64,000 nucleotides of DNA. It comes from Hymenobacter volaticus. GTDB lineage: Bacteria > Bacteroidota > Bacteroidia > Cytophagales > Hymenobacteraceae. The notes beneath the pieces are model-generated. The model was not told where the DNA came from. It saw only the letters and a list, made by a program, of their open reading frames with translations, and ran no database searches. Positions 27,372 to 36,373 of the stretch are shown in pieces. How positions within the stretch are numbered: position 1 is the first letter of the stretch; each line of letters opens with the position of its first letter. The stretch covers positions 1,093,501 to 1,157,500 of the forward strand of contig NZ_CP095061.1 of NCBI RefSeq assembly GCF_022921055.1. The letters run 5' to 3'. Position numbers and translations under genes: made by a program.

Positions 27372-27489
27372 CGTTTTTAAGTAGTCAGTTAGAAAATCGC
27401 GCAATCAACTGCTCGGCGTCAAGTTGCCTGCCTTATACATAGTAGGCAATTGGCAGCTTGAAACTAACGACCCGCAACCAAGTACAGGT

Positions 27490-28481
27490 ATGGCTTCCAA
27501 CAACTTCATAGATTACGTTAAAATCAATTGCCGCTCCGGTAGGGGCGGAGCAGGTTCGCACCACTTTTTTCGGGCTAAGGGCTTACCCAATGGCGGTCCT
27601 GACGGGGGGATGGCGGCCGCGGTGGGCATATCATTTTGGAGGGCAATTCGCAGCTCTGGACCTTGCTGCATTTGCAGTATCAAAAGCACCTGATTGCCAA
27701 GCCCGGCGAGAACGGGGGTGAAAACCTGCGCACGGGTGCCCAAGGCGAAGACATCATTATCCAAGTGCCACTCGGTACTATTGCCCGCGACGCCGAAACC
27801 GGTGAGAAAAAGCTAGAGATTACCGAGCACGGCCAGCGTCTTATTCTTACTCCCGGAGGCCGCGGTGGCCTTGGCAACGACCATTTCAAATCTGCTACCA
27901 ACCAAGCCCCTACCTATGCGCAGCCGGGTGAGGATGGCATTGATGAGTGGGTGATTCTGGAATTGAAACTATTGGCCGACGTAGGCTTGGTGGGTTTCCC
28001 GAATGCCGGCAAAAGCACTCTGCTTTCAGTGGTATCGGCGGCCAAGCCTAAAATTGCGGACTACGCTTTCACTACTCTTACCCCCAATTTAGGAGTGGTA
28101 GCCTACCGCGACTATAAATCCTTCGTAATGGCCGATATTCCCGGCATTATAGAGGGAGCAGCAGAAGGCAGAGGATTAGGGACTCGTTTCTTGCGTCATA
28201 TCGAGCGCAATTCCATTCTTCTCTTCATGATAGCCTGCGACAGTCCGGACATCGTGGCTGAGTATAAAGTATTGCTCAACGAACTAGAGCAATTCAATCC
28301 GGAATTGCTAGAGAAAAACCGGCTATTGGCCATTACCAAGTCCGATATGCTGGACGAGGAGCTAGAAGCCGAGATACGCAAAACATTGCCCTCGGACATA
28401 CCCACAGCTTTCATTTCCAGTCTAACCAATAAAAATATCCAACAACTGAAGGATATGATTTGGCAGGCGCTGCATTCATAA
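27490..28481 (+). CDS. obg: GTPase Obg/CgtA (frame broken by one missing G)
   Basis: An essential GTPase involved in 50S ribosome assembly and stress control. The glycine-rich Obg fold is at the N-terminus ([28 protein letters not shown]). The G domain follows, with [11 protein letters not shown] (G1), the G2 region [20 protein letters not shown] (G3) and TKSD (G4). The frame is lost at the six-G run 27604-27609; a seventh G gives [21 protein letters not shown] and joins the two parts into ~330 residues, the usual length. Since the gene is essential, a sequence error is far more likely than a mutation. The start ATG is at 27490. A hairpin terminator follows. Confidence 0.92.
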
Positions 28482-28484
28482 AAA

Positions 28485-28513
28485 AACCGCAGCGTGTTGT
28501 GCGCTGCGTTTGC
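28485..28513 (+). terminator. terminator after obg
   Basis: A 7-bp GC-rich stem (28489-28495 with 28503-28509) with a 7-nt loop, extended outward by A/T pairs. The A run before and T run after make it possibly bidirectional. Confidence 0.6.
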
Positions 28514-28597
28514 TGACTTAGTTAGGAACTAGCCTTGATTTAGGATATATCTTAACGGAGATAACGTTTGTAAAGGAATAGCGAGGTTTATTTAATC

Positions 28598-28645
28598 AGT
28601 AAGTGGCGTAAAGGATGATGTATTTCACCCTTTACGCCACTTACT
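28598..28645. terminator. 17-bp hairpin downstream of the sugar operon
   Basis: Perfect inverted repeat of 17 bp (28598-28614 with 28629-28645) and a 14-nt loop. It lies 10 nt beyond the stop of the - strand oxidoreductase gene. It most likely ends that operon and shields it from obg transcription. No strong T run follows, so the call rests on stem quality and position. Confidence 0.55.
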
Positions 28646-28654
28646 ATTTCATAG

Positions 28655-29998
28655 CTAGCCAGCAACTGATTCAGTATTTGCTATACTGTTAGCAGTGTTT
28701 GCATAATTAAAGTAAGCTGCTTGCTCGGCACGCAATTGGTCGATTAGGCGGCCTTCGGGCAGAATCACGTCATCATACGTTAGCACTTGGTCACGCTCGA
28801 TGTCGTGACGCAAAATGCAGCCTTCAGCCACACCAATAGGAAGCAGATTCTCCTCACGCGTCACGTCGGCGTTTTCAGCCAGGCCGTACGTATGGTAGTG
28901 CCCGATGCCATCCAACTGCTGTCCGGCCTTCAATGGAATCTTAGCGGCCGTCACAACTTCTACACGCATTGGGCCTGCCGGGGCAAGAGCCGCATCCTGG
29001 AACAGGACAGCGCGGGCAACCGAAGTTGGCGTTTCGAAGTGGCAGAGGTGGTAGGGGGTATAGAAGCAGTACAATGGTCCAGGACCAAGTTTGTAGAGCT
29101 TCAGGTAGTGTTGCTGCACCGGATCATCAATGGTTCCGAGGACAAACACACCAGGTCCTGGGTCGGCACCTACTACATAATCAACAATGCCGTGGCTGCC
29201 GTTGAGCAATATATCCTGCGGATACCATTCGGCTGCCTTAGCGATAGGAGTGCCAGGGTCAACAGTTGGGCCCAGCATGCCGCGGCGAGCAACGCGCATA
29301 TCCAAGGCGTTGGCAATAACGGCCTGCTCGAAGCTGATTTTGCTGCCATCAGCAAAGCTGGTAACCATGCTTGGGTTTTGACCCCACTGCCGGGCAAATC
29401 CTTCTTGGGTAGTTGGGTTCCGATAAGGGTCGTGCAGACCTTTAATATTGCCGCATAGCACGGGCTTCACACCAATGCCTTTTACAAAGCGGGCCAAGTT
29501 GAGTGTTACGCCCGGCTGGTCGCCGTCGGAAACTGTATACACCACACCGGCACGGTCGGCGTACACCTTCAGAATAGCGCCTACTGTACCATCAAGTTCG
29601 GCGTTGAGTAGAATGATATGCTTGCCGTGTTTGATAGCTTCCATCACTACATGCGCACCGTGTTCTACAGCACCCGTAACTTCGATGATAGCATCAATAC
29701 CAGCGGCACGGCTGAGCAACAAGGCGTCGTCGGTAATAGCGGGCTGACCTAGCTGAATGCAAGCTTCAAGCTGTGACTGGGTGCCTACCTCCCGAATGTT
29801 GGTTACACCAGAGTCGGTATAAGCTTGGCGAGCTTTATCTATGGTTCGGTTGGCAATAGCCACCAATTCCATACCTGGTACGTAGCGGCAAATCTGGCGT
29901 GCTACGCCTTGGGCCATGAAACCAGCGCCTATCATGGCCACTCGGATTGGGTTTCCGGCTTTTTGCCGTTGTTCTAGTGCTTTATCAACAATTATCAT
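28655..29998 (-). CDS. NAD(P)-dependent oxidoreductase with SAF-like C-terminal domain
   Basis: A 447-residue protein. The N-terminus has a Rossmann fold (VAMIGAGFMAQGVARQ, residues ~19-35) of the homoserine-dehydrogenase/Gfo-Idh type. The middle has IIEVTGAVEHGAHVVMEAIKHGKHI and the C-terminal ~100 residues resemble a SAF (antifreeze-like) domain: KIPLKAGQQLDG, then GVAEGCILRHDI. Proteins of this layout occur in sugar-nucleotide gene clusters, but the reaction is not known to me. It is the last gene of a - strand operon with rfbF, an SDR epimerase and an rfbC-like epimerase, so it probably reduces or epimerises a CDP-sugar intermediate. A 222-nt gap separates it from rfbC. Confidence 0.75.
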   Translation of the reverse strand: MIIVDKALEQRQKAGNPIRVAMIGAGFMAQGVARQICRYVPGMELVAIANRTIDKARQAYTDSGVTNIREVGTQSQLEACIQLGQPAITDDALLLSRAAGIDAIIEVTGAVEHGAHVVMEAIKHGKHIILLNAELDGTVGAILKVYADRAGVVYTVSDGDQPGVTLNLARFVKGIGVKPVLCGNIKGLHDPYRNPTTQEGFARQWGQNPSMVTSFADGSKISFEQAVIANALDMRVARRGMLGPTVDPGTPIAKAAEWYPQDILLNGSHGIVDYVVGADPGPGVFVLGTIDDPVQQHYLKLYKLGPGPLYCFYTPYHLCHFETPTSVARAVLFQDAALAPAGPMRVEVVTAAKIPLKAGQQLDGIGHYHTYGLAENADVTREENLLPIGVAEGCILRHDIERDQVLTYDDVILPEGRLIDQLRAEQAAYFNYANTANSIANTESVAG

Positions 29999-30220
29999 AA
30001 AACAGAAAAAGAGGATGCAAAAGGGTACTTGATAGATAGCTGGGTGGCGCAGCTAGTATACGAGAGTTGCAAGGTGTTGCATCTCGTCGTGGTAGGAACG
30101 AAAGTTACTGCTGATAGGGAGAGGCAATAGGTTATATCTCTACGCAAGCAGGATTCATGATGTAGAGCAGTTGTGCTTTAGCCTAACTGCTCTACTAATC
30201 AGAATTGCTGGTAATACCTC

Positions 30221-30778
30221 TTAATTCGCGGCAGCAACTTGCCGTGGAGTGAGCATATAGTCAGGATGGTTGCTGTCCTTTTCTGAAATTAGGACCGGCT
30301 CGATTGGCCATTGGATACCAATAGTTGGGTCGTTCCAACGCAAGCCACGCTCGGCACCAGGAGCATACTTAGCCGATACTTGATAGGTAACGTCGGTGTT
30401 GTCGGCGAGGGTGATGAAACCGTGGGCAAACCGGCCGGGTACGAACAGCATCCGGAATGAGTCGGCGGTCAACTCGACACCAATCCACTCACCATACGTA
30501 GGCGACTCTTCCCGCAGGTCTACAATCACGTCGTAGATAGCGCCACGAGTGCAGCGTACCAGTTTAGTTTCTTCGTGCGGTGGCAGTTGATAGTGCATGC
30601 CACGCAGCGTACCACGCAGTGGATTCGACGATACATTGGCTTGGAGCGGAGGCATATGAATGCCATGGGCAGCAAATTCATCTTCGCACCAAGAACGAGC
30701 GAAAAAGCCGCGCTCATCCGTCCGGCGCTCTACATCAATAATGAAGGCGCCAGCTAACTTAGTTGGGGTAAATAGCAT
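30221..30778 (-). CDS. rfbC: dTDP-4-dehydrorhamnose 3,5-epimerase-like cupin (RfbC/RmlC family)
   Basis: A 185-residue cupin epimerase. The conserved residues of RmlC are present: RGMHYQ with the catalytic His, CTRGAIYDVIVDLR, VPGRFAHGF and a Tyr in the VTYQVSAKYAPGAERG block. RmlC inverts C3 and C5 of 4-keto-6-deoxy hexoses on dTDP; relatives work on CDP- or GDP-sugars. The neighbours here are a glucose-1-phosphate cytidylyltransferase and an SDR, with no rmlA, rmlB or rmlD nearby. A CDP-linked 4-keto sugar is therefore as likely a substrate as dTDP-4-keto-rhamnose. It is 42 nt downstream of the SDR gene. Confidence 0.82.
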   Translation of the reverse strand: MLFTPTKLAGAFIIDVERRTDERGFFARSWCEDEFAAHGIHMPPLQANVSSNPLRGTLRGMHYQLPPHEETKLVRCTRGAIYDVIVDLREESPTYGEWIGVELTADSFRMLFVPGRFAHGFITLADNTDVTYQVSAKYAPGAERGLRWNDPTIGIQWPIEPVLISEKDSNHPDYMLTPRQVAAAN

Positions 30779-30820
30779 GTTGAATAGGAGTTAAAACAAA
30801 AGTAGGGCAGAGCAGGCTGC

Positions 30821-31927
30821 TTATACAGCAGCTGAATGAAGCGTGGCTTCTGTTGGGGCACTTTGTGCCTGTGCTGGCTGAGGAGCCCAGGTGAGAGCAT
30901 CGGTCAGCTGTCCAGTTGCTTGCAGGCGGCTAATAACGCGCAAACGCATCAGCTCGGAAGAGCGGAAGTCGGCATCCTTGAAATTGATGCTTAATAAGCC
31001 GTCGCGTAGCTCGGCGAGTGTGTCCGACAGAGTGCGAACCGGCTGGTGGTCTGGTGCCAGCTGACGGTACAAGCTGAAGTCAACCCGGTAAGAACGCTTG
31101 TCAGGTGGTGCAGCAGAATTCAGGGTTACTTTAGTGCCAGGAATAACTTCTGCAACGGCCTCGGCCAACTCGCGCACTTGATAGTTCCACTCGTCGGCGC
31201 CTACGTTGATAGCCAGGAAGGCACCACCCGTAGTAGTTGGGCGCTTTAGGGCCCACTCGATGGCCCGCGCCATGTCCTGAACGTGAATCAGTGGCCGCCA
31301 AGGCGAACCATCGCTCAGAATAGAGATAGTGCCAGAAGAAACTGCACCGGCCACAAAATCATTAACTACCAGATCGAGGCGCAACCGGTCGCTCCAACCA
31401 CAAGCAGTGGCGAAGCGCAAGCACGTAACGCAGAACGACTCGTCGGCCAGCGGCTGCAAGTCTTGCTCGCTCTTCACTTTAGAGCGGGCATAAGCGGTAA
31501 GCGGATTCAGGGTTGAATCTTCGGTTTTGGCACCTTCGCCTCCCGCTCCATAGATGCTGCACGAGCTAGCAAAGACAAAAGAACGCACACCGGCAGCCTT
31601 GGCGCGCTGCGCCAACTGGATACCGGCTGCATGGTTTACTTCCAGTGTTACGTCCTCGTAGGTTTGGCCCATAGGGTCGTTGCTGATAGCCGACAGATGC
31701 ACAATAGCATCTAGCCCTTGGAGCAAAGAATCAGGCAACTGGCGTACGTCGCCGAAAATTTGGCGGTCGAGACGAGTTTCTGGAAGGCGACCTGCTCCCG
31801 TGAGGCAGTGCGCGAAATAGCCCATGTCGTAGCCGATAAGCTCGGCTTGAGGAAACTCTTGACGTAAGCGCGCTACGACGCCAGGGCCTACGTAGCCCAT
31901 GTTACCAGTGATAAGAATGCGATTCAT
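30821..31927 (-). CDS. NAD-dependent epimerase/dehydratase (extended SDR)
   Basis: A 368-residue extended short-chain dehydrogenase acting on a nucleotide sugar. The cofactor motif is ITGNMGYVGPGVVARL (residues ~5-20). The active site is seen as ASSCSIYG and the Tyr-x3-Lys of YARSKVKSE. RPLIHVQDMARAIEWAL is the conserved late block. It is not a typical CDP-glucose 4,6-dehydratase (no GHTGFKG start). It could be a reductase or 4-epimerase for a CDP-4-keto-6-deoxy sugar. It is the second gene of the rfbF operon, 147 nt after rfbF. Confidence 0.8.
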   Translation of the reverse strand: MNRILITGNMGYVGPGVVARLRQEFPQAELIGYDMGYFAHCLTGAGRLPETRLDRQIFGDVRQLPDSLLQGLDAIVHLSAISNDPMGQTYEDVTLEVNHAAGIQLAQRAKAAGVRSFVFASSCSIYGAGGEGAKTEDSTLNPLTAYARSKVKSEQDLQPLADESFCVTCLRFATACGWSDRLRLDLVVNDFVAGAVSSGTISILSDGSPWRPLIHVQDMARAIEWALKRPTTTGGAFLAINVGADEWNYQVRELAEAVAEVIPGTKVTLNSAAPPDKRSYRVDFSLYRQLAPDHQPVRTLSDTLAELRDGLLSINFKDADFRSSELMRLRVISRLQATGQLTDALTWAPQPAQAQSAPTEATLHSAAV

Positions 31928-32073
31928 GAAAAAGTAAGCTAAAAACGGAATAAATAGTCTGCTAGTGTGGCAGCAGGTAAGTAGGAGAGAGGGACGGTGG
32001 GTTATTCTGAATTAGTTAGTTACAAGGTTGCTCGGATTCGGTACTGTGATGCTAGCGGGTTGAGCTGCTGGAG

Positions 32074-32868
32074 CTAAAGGAGTCCGCACATCGTTCCATA
32101 CTTTCCAGGGGCATTGCCTGCCTGCCACAAACCTTCAAGCATGTTCCGGTCACGCAGCGTATCCATTGGCTGCCAGAAGCCGGAGTGACGGAAAGCACTT
32201 AGGCGACCTTCTGCTGCTAATTGCTCGAGGGGGCCTTTCTCCCACACCGTATCGTCGTCTTCAATGTAATCTAAAACGCTCGGCTCTAATACGAAGAAGC
32301 CACCGTTGATCCATGGCGTTTCACCACCCGTGGGTTTCTCAGTGAAATCATGCACTGACGAAGAGGAATCACTTAAGTTGAATACGCCGAAACGGCCAGG
32401 CTGACGTACGGCTGTGAGCGTGGCCAAAGCGCCTTCCTCTTGATGGTGTTTGATAGAGGCCGTAATATCAACGTCGCCTACACCATCGCCATACGTGAGG
32501 CAAAATGTGCTATCACCAATGTACTCACGCACGCGGCGCAAACGGCCACCAGTCATGGTTTCTTGGCCGGTATCAATTAAAGTAACTGTCCAAGGCTCGG
32601 CATGGGCCCGGTGCACATGCATCTCGTTGCGGTCCATGCGGAAGGTAACGTCGGCGTTGTGCAGGAAATAGTCGGCGAAATACTGCTTTATAAGGTGGCC
32701 TTTGAACCCACAGCAAATGACGAAGTCGGTGATACCGTGGTGGGCATAAATTTTCATGATATGCCACAGGATAGGCCGGCCTCCAATCTCAACCATAGGT
32801 TTGGGTCGGACGGCACTTTCTTCACTGATTCGAGTGCCGTAGCCACCCGCAAAAATTACTGCTTTCAT
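32074..32868 (-). CDS. rfbF: glucose-1-phosphate cytidylyltransferase
   Basis: A 264-residue nucleotidyltransferase that forms CDP-glucose from CTP and glucose-1-phosphate, the entry step to CDP-3,6-dideoxy and related sugars. It starts [22 protein letters not shown], with [28 protein letters not shown] and NGGFFVLEP as family blocks; the length matches Salmonella RfbF. It is the first gene of a four-gene - strand operon whose other members are an SDR, an RmlC-like epimerase and a SAF-type oxidoreductase. The expected second-step enzyme, CDP-glucose 4,6-dehydratase (rfbG), is not in the window. Confidence 0.92.
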   Translation of the reverse strand: MKAVIFAGGYGTRISEESAVRPKPMVEIGGRPILWHIMKIYAHHGITDFVICCGFKGHLIKQYFADYFLHNADVTFRMDRNEMHVHRAHAEPWTVTLIDTGQETMTGGRLRRVREYIGDSTFCLTYGDGVGDVDITASIKHHQEEGALATLTAVRQPGRFGVFNLSDSSSSVHDFTEKPTGGETPWINGGFFVLEPSVLDYIEDDDTVWEKGPLEQLAAEGRLSAFRHSGFWQPMDTLRDRNMLEGLWQAGNAPGKYGTMCGLL

Positions 32869-33330
32869 TCGTAGTAGTTAAATAAAAAGTTAAGTGTGAA
32901 AGAGGTGTGGAATGTGCTGATTATGGCAGAATATAGCTAAGTCGTAGGCTGCGATAGCGAAGTGTATTCCTTAGGACGCTGAAATTTAACCAAGATCTTA
33001 TAAACTTTCAAACATTTTCCATTAAATTTTCCATAGGACCTCATGGTAATTTCATAGAATCTTGCTTAAGTTTTATAACGTAAATGTATAGCGAAAGGTA
33101 GATACAACAATGTCAATGTGTTATAATATTTCTATGATGATTTAAATTTATTGTTGTACAAATAGCCAATTTGGGGGGTATAAAGGAACCTGCTGCGAGG
33201 GTGTTGATGTACTTACGGAAAAAATAGAATAGGCTGATTTCAGTTAAGCATTTGTTTGTGTCACAATGGCAGCACAAATGGCTTTGGCAAACTCCTTGCC
33301 CGAAACTTTTGCCATCTGGCTTAAAACAAA
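32869..33330. other. 462-nt divergent intergenic region between rfbF and grpE
   Basis: An AT-rich stretch without family-like coding frames. On the + side it holds the candidate sigma-54 promoter and dyad listed separately (33255-33300). On the - side, about 20 nt before rfbF, the complement has TAACTTTT, a 7/8 match to the TAnnTTTG promoter core, but no -33 partner at the right distance. Confidence 0.5.
33255..33300 (+). promoter_or_regulatory. candidate sigma-54 promoter with upstream dyad, before grpE-dnaJ
   Basis: TTGGCAA at 33284-33290 and TTGCC at 33296-33300 place a GG and a GC exactly 10 nt apart, the -24/-12 layout of RpoN promoters (TGGCA-N6-TTGC type). Just upstream, TTTGTG (33255-33260) and CACAAA (33273-33278) form a 6-bp inverted repeat with a 12-nt spacer, a possible activator site. 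Transcription would start near 33311, leaving a short leader before grpE. The match is by eye and unverified. Confidence 0.45.
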
Positions 33331-33363
33331 GTGAAAAACCCGTTTCGACGAATATTCAATAAA

Positions 33364-33933
33364 ATGGCTGACGATATCAATGTGCCCCAGGACGACAACC
33401 TGGCCGTAGATCCAGAGCAAGTGGCTGGCGAAATGACCGATAATGAGACATCGGTTTTAAATGAAGGAGAGGGCACTGCGAAAGTAGATGGCGCCAAACC
33501 TGACGCTGAGCTAAACGAGCTTAAAGATAAGTACTTGCGTTTGGCGGCTGAGTTCGAGAACTACAAGCGTCGCACGACAAAAGAGCGGGCTGACTTGTTC
33601 AAAACGGCCAACCAGGAGCTAATGGTAGCTTTGTTGCCGGCTCTTGACGATTTCGATCGGGCACGCAATTTCACCAAAGACACAGACGATGCTAGCGCTG
33701 TGCGCGAGAGCATCGACATTATATATAATAAGCTCCAAAAAACCCTGAACCAGAAAGGACTCGCTCCTATGGAGGCAAAGGGTAGCGCGTTTGATCCAGA
33801 TTTGCACGAAGCCATTACTCAGATTCCGGCTCCAACGGAAGAGTTAAAAGGCAAAATCGTGGATGAGGTAGAACGTGGTTATTACCTTGGCGATAAAGTG
33901 ATCCGCCACGCAAAAGTGGTATTGGGCCAGTAA
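33364..33933 (+). CDS. grpE: nucleotide exchange factor GrpE
   Basis: A ~189-residue co-chaperone that releases ADP from DnaK. The acidic N-terminal region is followed by a long coiled coil (LKDKYLRLAAEFENYKRRT) and the C-terminal beta domain (FDPDLHEAI, VEERGYYLGDKVIRHAKVVLG-like end). An in-frame GTG at 33331 would add 11 residues. I prefer the ATG at 33364, which is preceded by an A-rich stretch usual for this phylum. It is followed by dnaJ, 103 nt downstream, and dnaK is not in the window. A sigma-54-like promoter lies 64-80 nt upstream. Confidence 0.93.
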   Translation: MADDINVPQDDNLAVDPEQVAGEMTDNETSVLNEGEGTAKVDGAKPDAELNELKDKYLRLAAEFENYKRRTTKERADLFKTANQELMVALLPALDDFDRARNFTKDTDDASAVRESIDIIYNKLQKTLNQKGLAPMEAKGSAFDPDLHEAITQIPAPTEELKGKIVDEVERGYYLGDKVIRHAKVVLGQ

Positions 33934-34036
33934 TTACCTGGTAATCAGTATCGGGTACTAGGCGGCAGCCAAAGCGCAACCGCTACGACTGCAAGCACAA
34001 TACCTGGTATCCAATACCTACTACCTACTACACAAC

Positions 34037-35184
34037 ATGGCAACGAAGCGAGATTATTACGAGGTACTGGGCGTAGCAAAAAATGCGTCGGGGATGAAAT
34101 CAAGAAGGCCTACCGCAAAGTAGCCATCAAATATCACCCCGATAAAAACCCCGACGACCCATCGGCAGAAGACAAGTTCAAAGAAGCTGCTGAAGCTTAC
34201 GAGGTGCTGTCCGATCAGAACAAGCGTGCCCGCTACGACCAGTATGGTCACCAGGGCATGGGCGGCAACGGCGGTGGCCCAAGCATGGAAGATATCTTCA
34301 GTCACTTCGGCGATATATTTGGCGGTGGTGGACAGGGAGGCTTCGAGGGCTTCTTTGGCGGTGGTGGCCGTGGGCAAGGAGGCCGGCGCGTGCGCAAGGG
34401 TTCCAACCTGCGCATCAAGCTGAAGCTAGACCTGGAAGAGGTAGCCAATGGCGTTGAGAAGAAGATCAAGGTGAAGCGCTACGTAGCGTGCAATACTTGC
34501 TCTGGTACCGGCGCCAAAAACGGTACTGACCTCAAAACCTGCGGCACTTGCCAAGGCCAAGGCCAGGTGAAACGGGTAGTGAACACTATGCTCGGCCAAA
34601 TGGTAAGCGCCTCTACTTGTCCTACCTGCGACGGCGAAGGCAAAGTGGTAACCAGCAAGTGCGACGTTTGCCAGGGTGAAGGTCGGCAACTGCACGAAGA
34701 GGTTATTCCGATCAACATTCCGGCTGGCGTGGCTGAGGGCATGCAATTGAGCATGAACGGCAAAGGCAACTACCCCGAGCGGGGTGGCGTGCCCGGCGAC
34801 TTGCTCATCCAAATCGAGGAGGAGCCCCACGAGCAGCTCAAGCGCGACGGCAACAACATCATGTTCGAGCAGTATATCTCGTTCGTGGATGCCGCCCTTG
34901 GCGCTAGCATCGAGGTGCCAACCATCGAAGGCAAGGTGAAAATCAAGGTGGACCCGGGCACGCAGCCTGGCAAAATCTTGCGCTTGCGCGGTAAAGGCAT
35001 CAAGGACCTCAACGGCTATGGCCGCGGCGACCAACTGATCCACCTTAGTGTCTGGACGCCGAAGAACGTGACGGGCGAAGAGCGGGAGTTGCTAGAAAAA
35101 CTGCGTAACGCTCAAAACTTCACTCCAAATCCCGGTAAGAACGAGAAAGGCTTCTTCGAAAAAGTGAAGGAGTACTTCCAATAG
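34037..35184 (+). CDS. dnaJ: chaperone DnaJ (frame broken by one missing G)
   Basis: The Hsp40 co-chaperone of DnaK, type I layout. Domains are the J domain (residues 1-70, KYHPDKNP with the HPD triad), a Gly/Phe-rich linker, and a zinc domain with four CxxCxGxG repeats ([32 protein letters not shown]). Two substrate-binding beta domains follow. The start is ATG 34037; the frame is lost after 18 codons at the four-G run 34090-34093. A fifth G gives [20 protein letters not shown] and a full ~382-residue protein. A sequence error is the best explanation. It follows grpE and ends before a strong terminator. Confidence 0.93.
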
Positions 35185-35216
35185 GTGCGCCTGAGCTAAC
35201 AGTTGCTGCTTAACAG

Positions 35217-35256
35217 AAACGCCCGCTTTCCTTTAATGGAGAGTGGGCGTTTTTAT
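35217..35256 (+). terminator. terminator after dnaJ
   Basis: A 15-bp stem (35217-35231 with 35238-35252, including two G-U pairs) and a 6-nt loop, followed by a T-rich tail. The A run at the 5' side may allow use in both directions. Confidence 0.75.
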
Positions 35257-35282
35257 TTATAGCGCAGTCGAACATTACTATG

Positions 35283-35585
35283 TTATCGAATCTGAGCCTG
35301 CTGCGCGCGATACGCCTGAGTGGTTACGTAGTGGGAGTGCATTTTTAGGCCCATGAGCAACAGCGCCATAAGTGATGCGGCACCGGCCACCCAAGTAAGC
35401 AGAGGTTTGCTGTACTGCTTGGCGGCAAATACTAAACTCAAGCAAAGCCCTAAGGAGGCACCAATACATGCTTGGTAGAAGTGACTGTTGAAGCAATTTA
35501 GCAAGGCGCCAACACTGAAAGCTAGTAGATTAAGTAGCGGCAGATTTCTAGCATGAGCGGATGACAAGTTGAAGAGGGTTGCCAT
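35283..35585 (-). CDS. small membrane protein, unknown
   Basis: An open frame of about 100 residues that looks like a real small membrane protein. Hydrophobic segments span about residues 15-35, 38-60 and 68-88, and the C-terminus is polar (THSHYV-like, then AQQAQIR). It is convergent with dnaJ. An upstream ATG at 35621 would add 12 residues; the one at 35585 was preferred as it precedes the first compact segment. No family was recognised, and another frame also covers part of the region, so confidence is moderate. Confidence 0.45.
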   Translation of the reverse strand: MATLFNLSSAHARNLPLLNLLAFSVGALLNCFNSHFYQACIGASLGLCLSLVFAAKQYSKPLLTWVAGAASLMALLLMGLKMHSHYVTTQAYRAQQAQIR

Positions 35586-35860
35586 AGGAAAAGCGGTGAG
35601 ATAGATGGAAGATAAATTCACTATCTATATCGATGCTACATTGGTAGCATTACAGGAAGCAAGTGTTTTATTTATGCTCAGCTTTGGGAAGGCGAGGATT
35701 TGCTGTAGTTATTTAGTGAAGTAGCGTGTGCTTTTGTTGAGCGCACTAAGAGCTTTGATAGCATCTGAAATAAAGCTTTAAGGCACCGATAAAAAATTTT
35801 GCATCTCCTATGTAATGCTAGCGTTGGGCCGCCGATATACGCTATGAAACTGCTGCCCGC

Positions 35861-36373
35861 ATGAGCCCCGCTGCGCCCTCTACTGATTTTGTTGCCGTTA
35901 TCAACGAGTATCAGCCGCTATTGCGGCGGGTGTGCCGGTTGTACTGCGCAGATGCCGATGATCGGCAAGATTTGTTTCAGGAGGTGGTGCTGCAACTCTG
36001 GCGGGCTTGGCCGAAATATGTGCCGCAAGAAGGCGCTAAGCTCAGCACATGGCTATACCGTATTGCGCTAAACGTAGCCATTAGCAATCTGCGGCAGCGC
36101 ACCCGTAGGCCACAGCCTGCCAGCCTGGAGGGCGAGGCGCTGCATTTAGCACAAGCTGCCGAGCCCATCGGTTATGAACCCGAAGAAATGGCGGCCCTGT
36201 ACCGGGCTATCAACCGGCTATCGGAAGTAGACAAGGCGTTTGTGTTGCTCTATCTGGAGGAGCGCACCTACGAAGAGATGGCCGAAATACTCGGCATCAC
36301 GCAGAATAATGTGCGCGTGAAAATGCACCGCGTGCAAGAAAAACTTCGCCAATTGCTTACCCAACCCGCCTAA
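35861..36373 (+). CDS. ECF-type RNA polymerase sigma factor
   Basis: A 170-residue sigma-70 family factor of the ECF class. Region 2 runs from about residue 15 to 80 (CADADDRQDLFQEVVLQLWRAW, then STWLYRIALNVAI). Region 4 is at 115-165 (LSEVDKAFVLLYLEERTYEEMAEIL, then NNVRVKMHRVQEKLR helix-turn-helix). Its stop overlaps the start of a small membrane-protein gene (TAATG at 36373), so the two are translationally coupled. That is the usual layout for a sigma factor and its membrane regulator. The target promoters are unknown. Confidence 0.9.
   Translation: MSPAAPSTDFVAVINEYQPLLRRVCRLYCADADDRQDLFQEVVLQLWRAWPKYVPQEGAKLSTWLYRIALNVAISNLRQRTRRPQPASLEGEALHLAQAAEPIGYEPEEMAALYRAINRLSEVDKAFVLLYLEERTYEEMAEILGITQNNVRVKMHRVQEKLRQLLTQPA

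Noticed and set aside
28787..29458. 223-codon + strand frame opposite the SAF oxidoreductase
   Set aside because: Antisense shadow; the - strand protein has a clear Rossmann motif.
34426..35043. 205-codon open frame on the - strand opposite dnaJ
   Set aside because: It mirrors the GC-rich codons of dnaJ and shows no family motif; dnaJ itself is clear.
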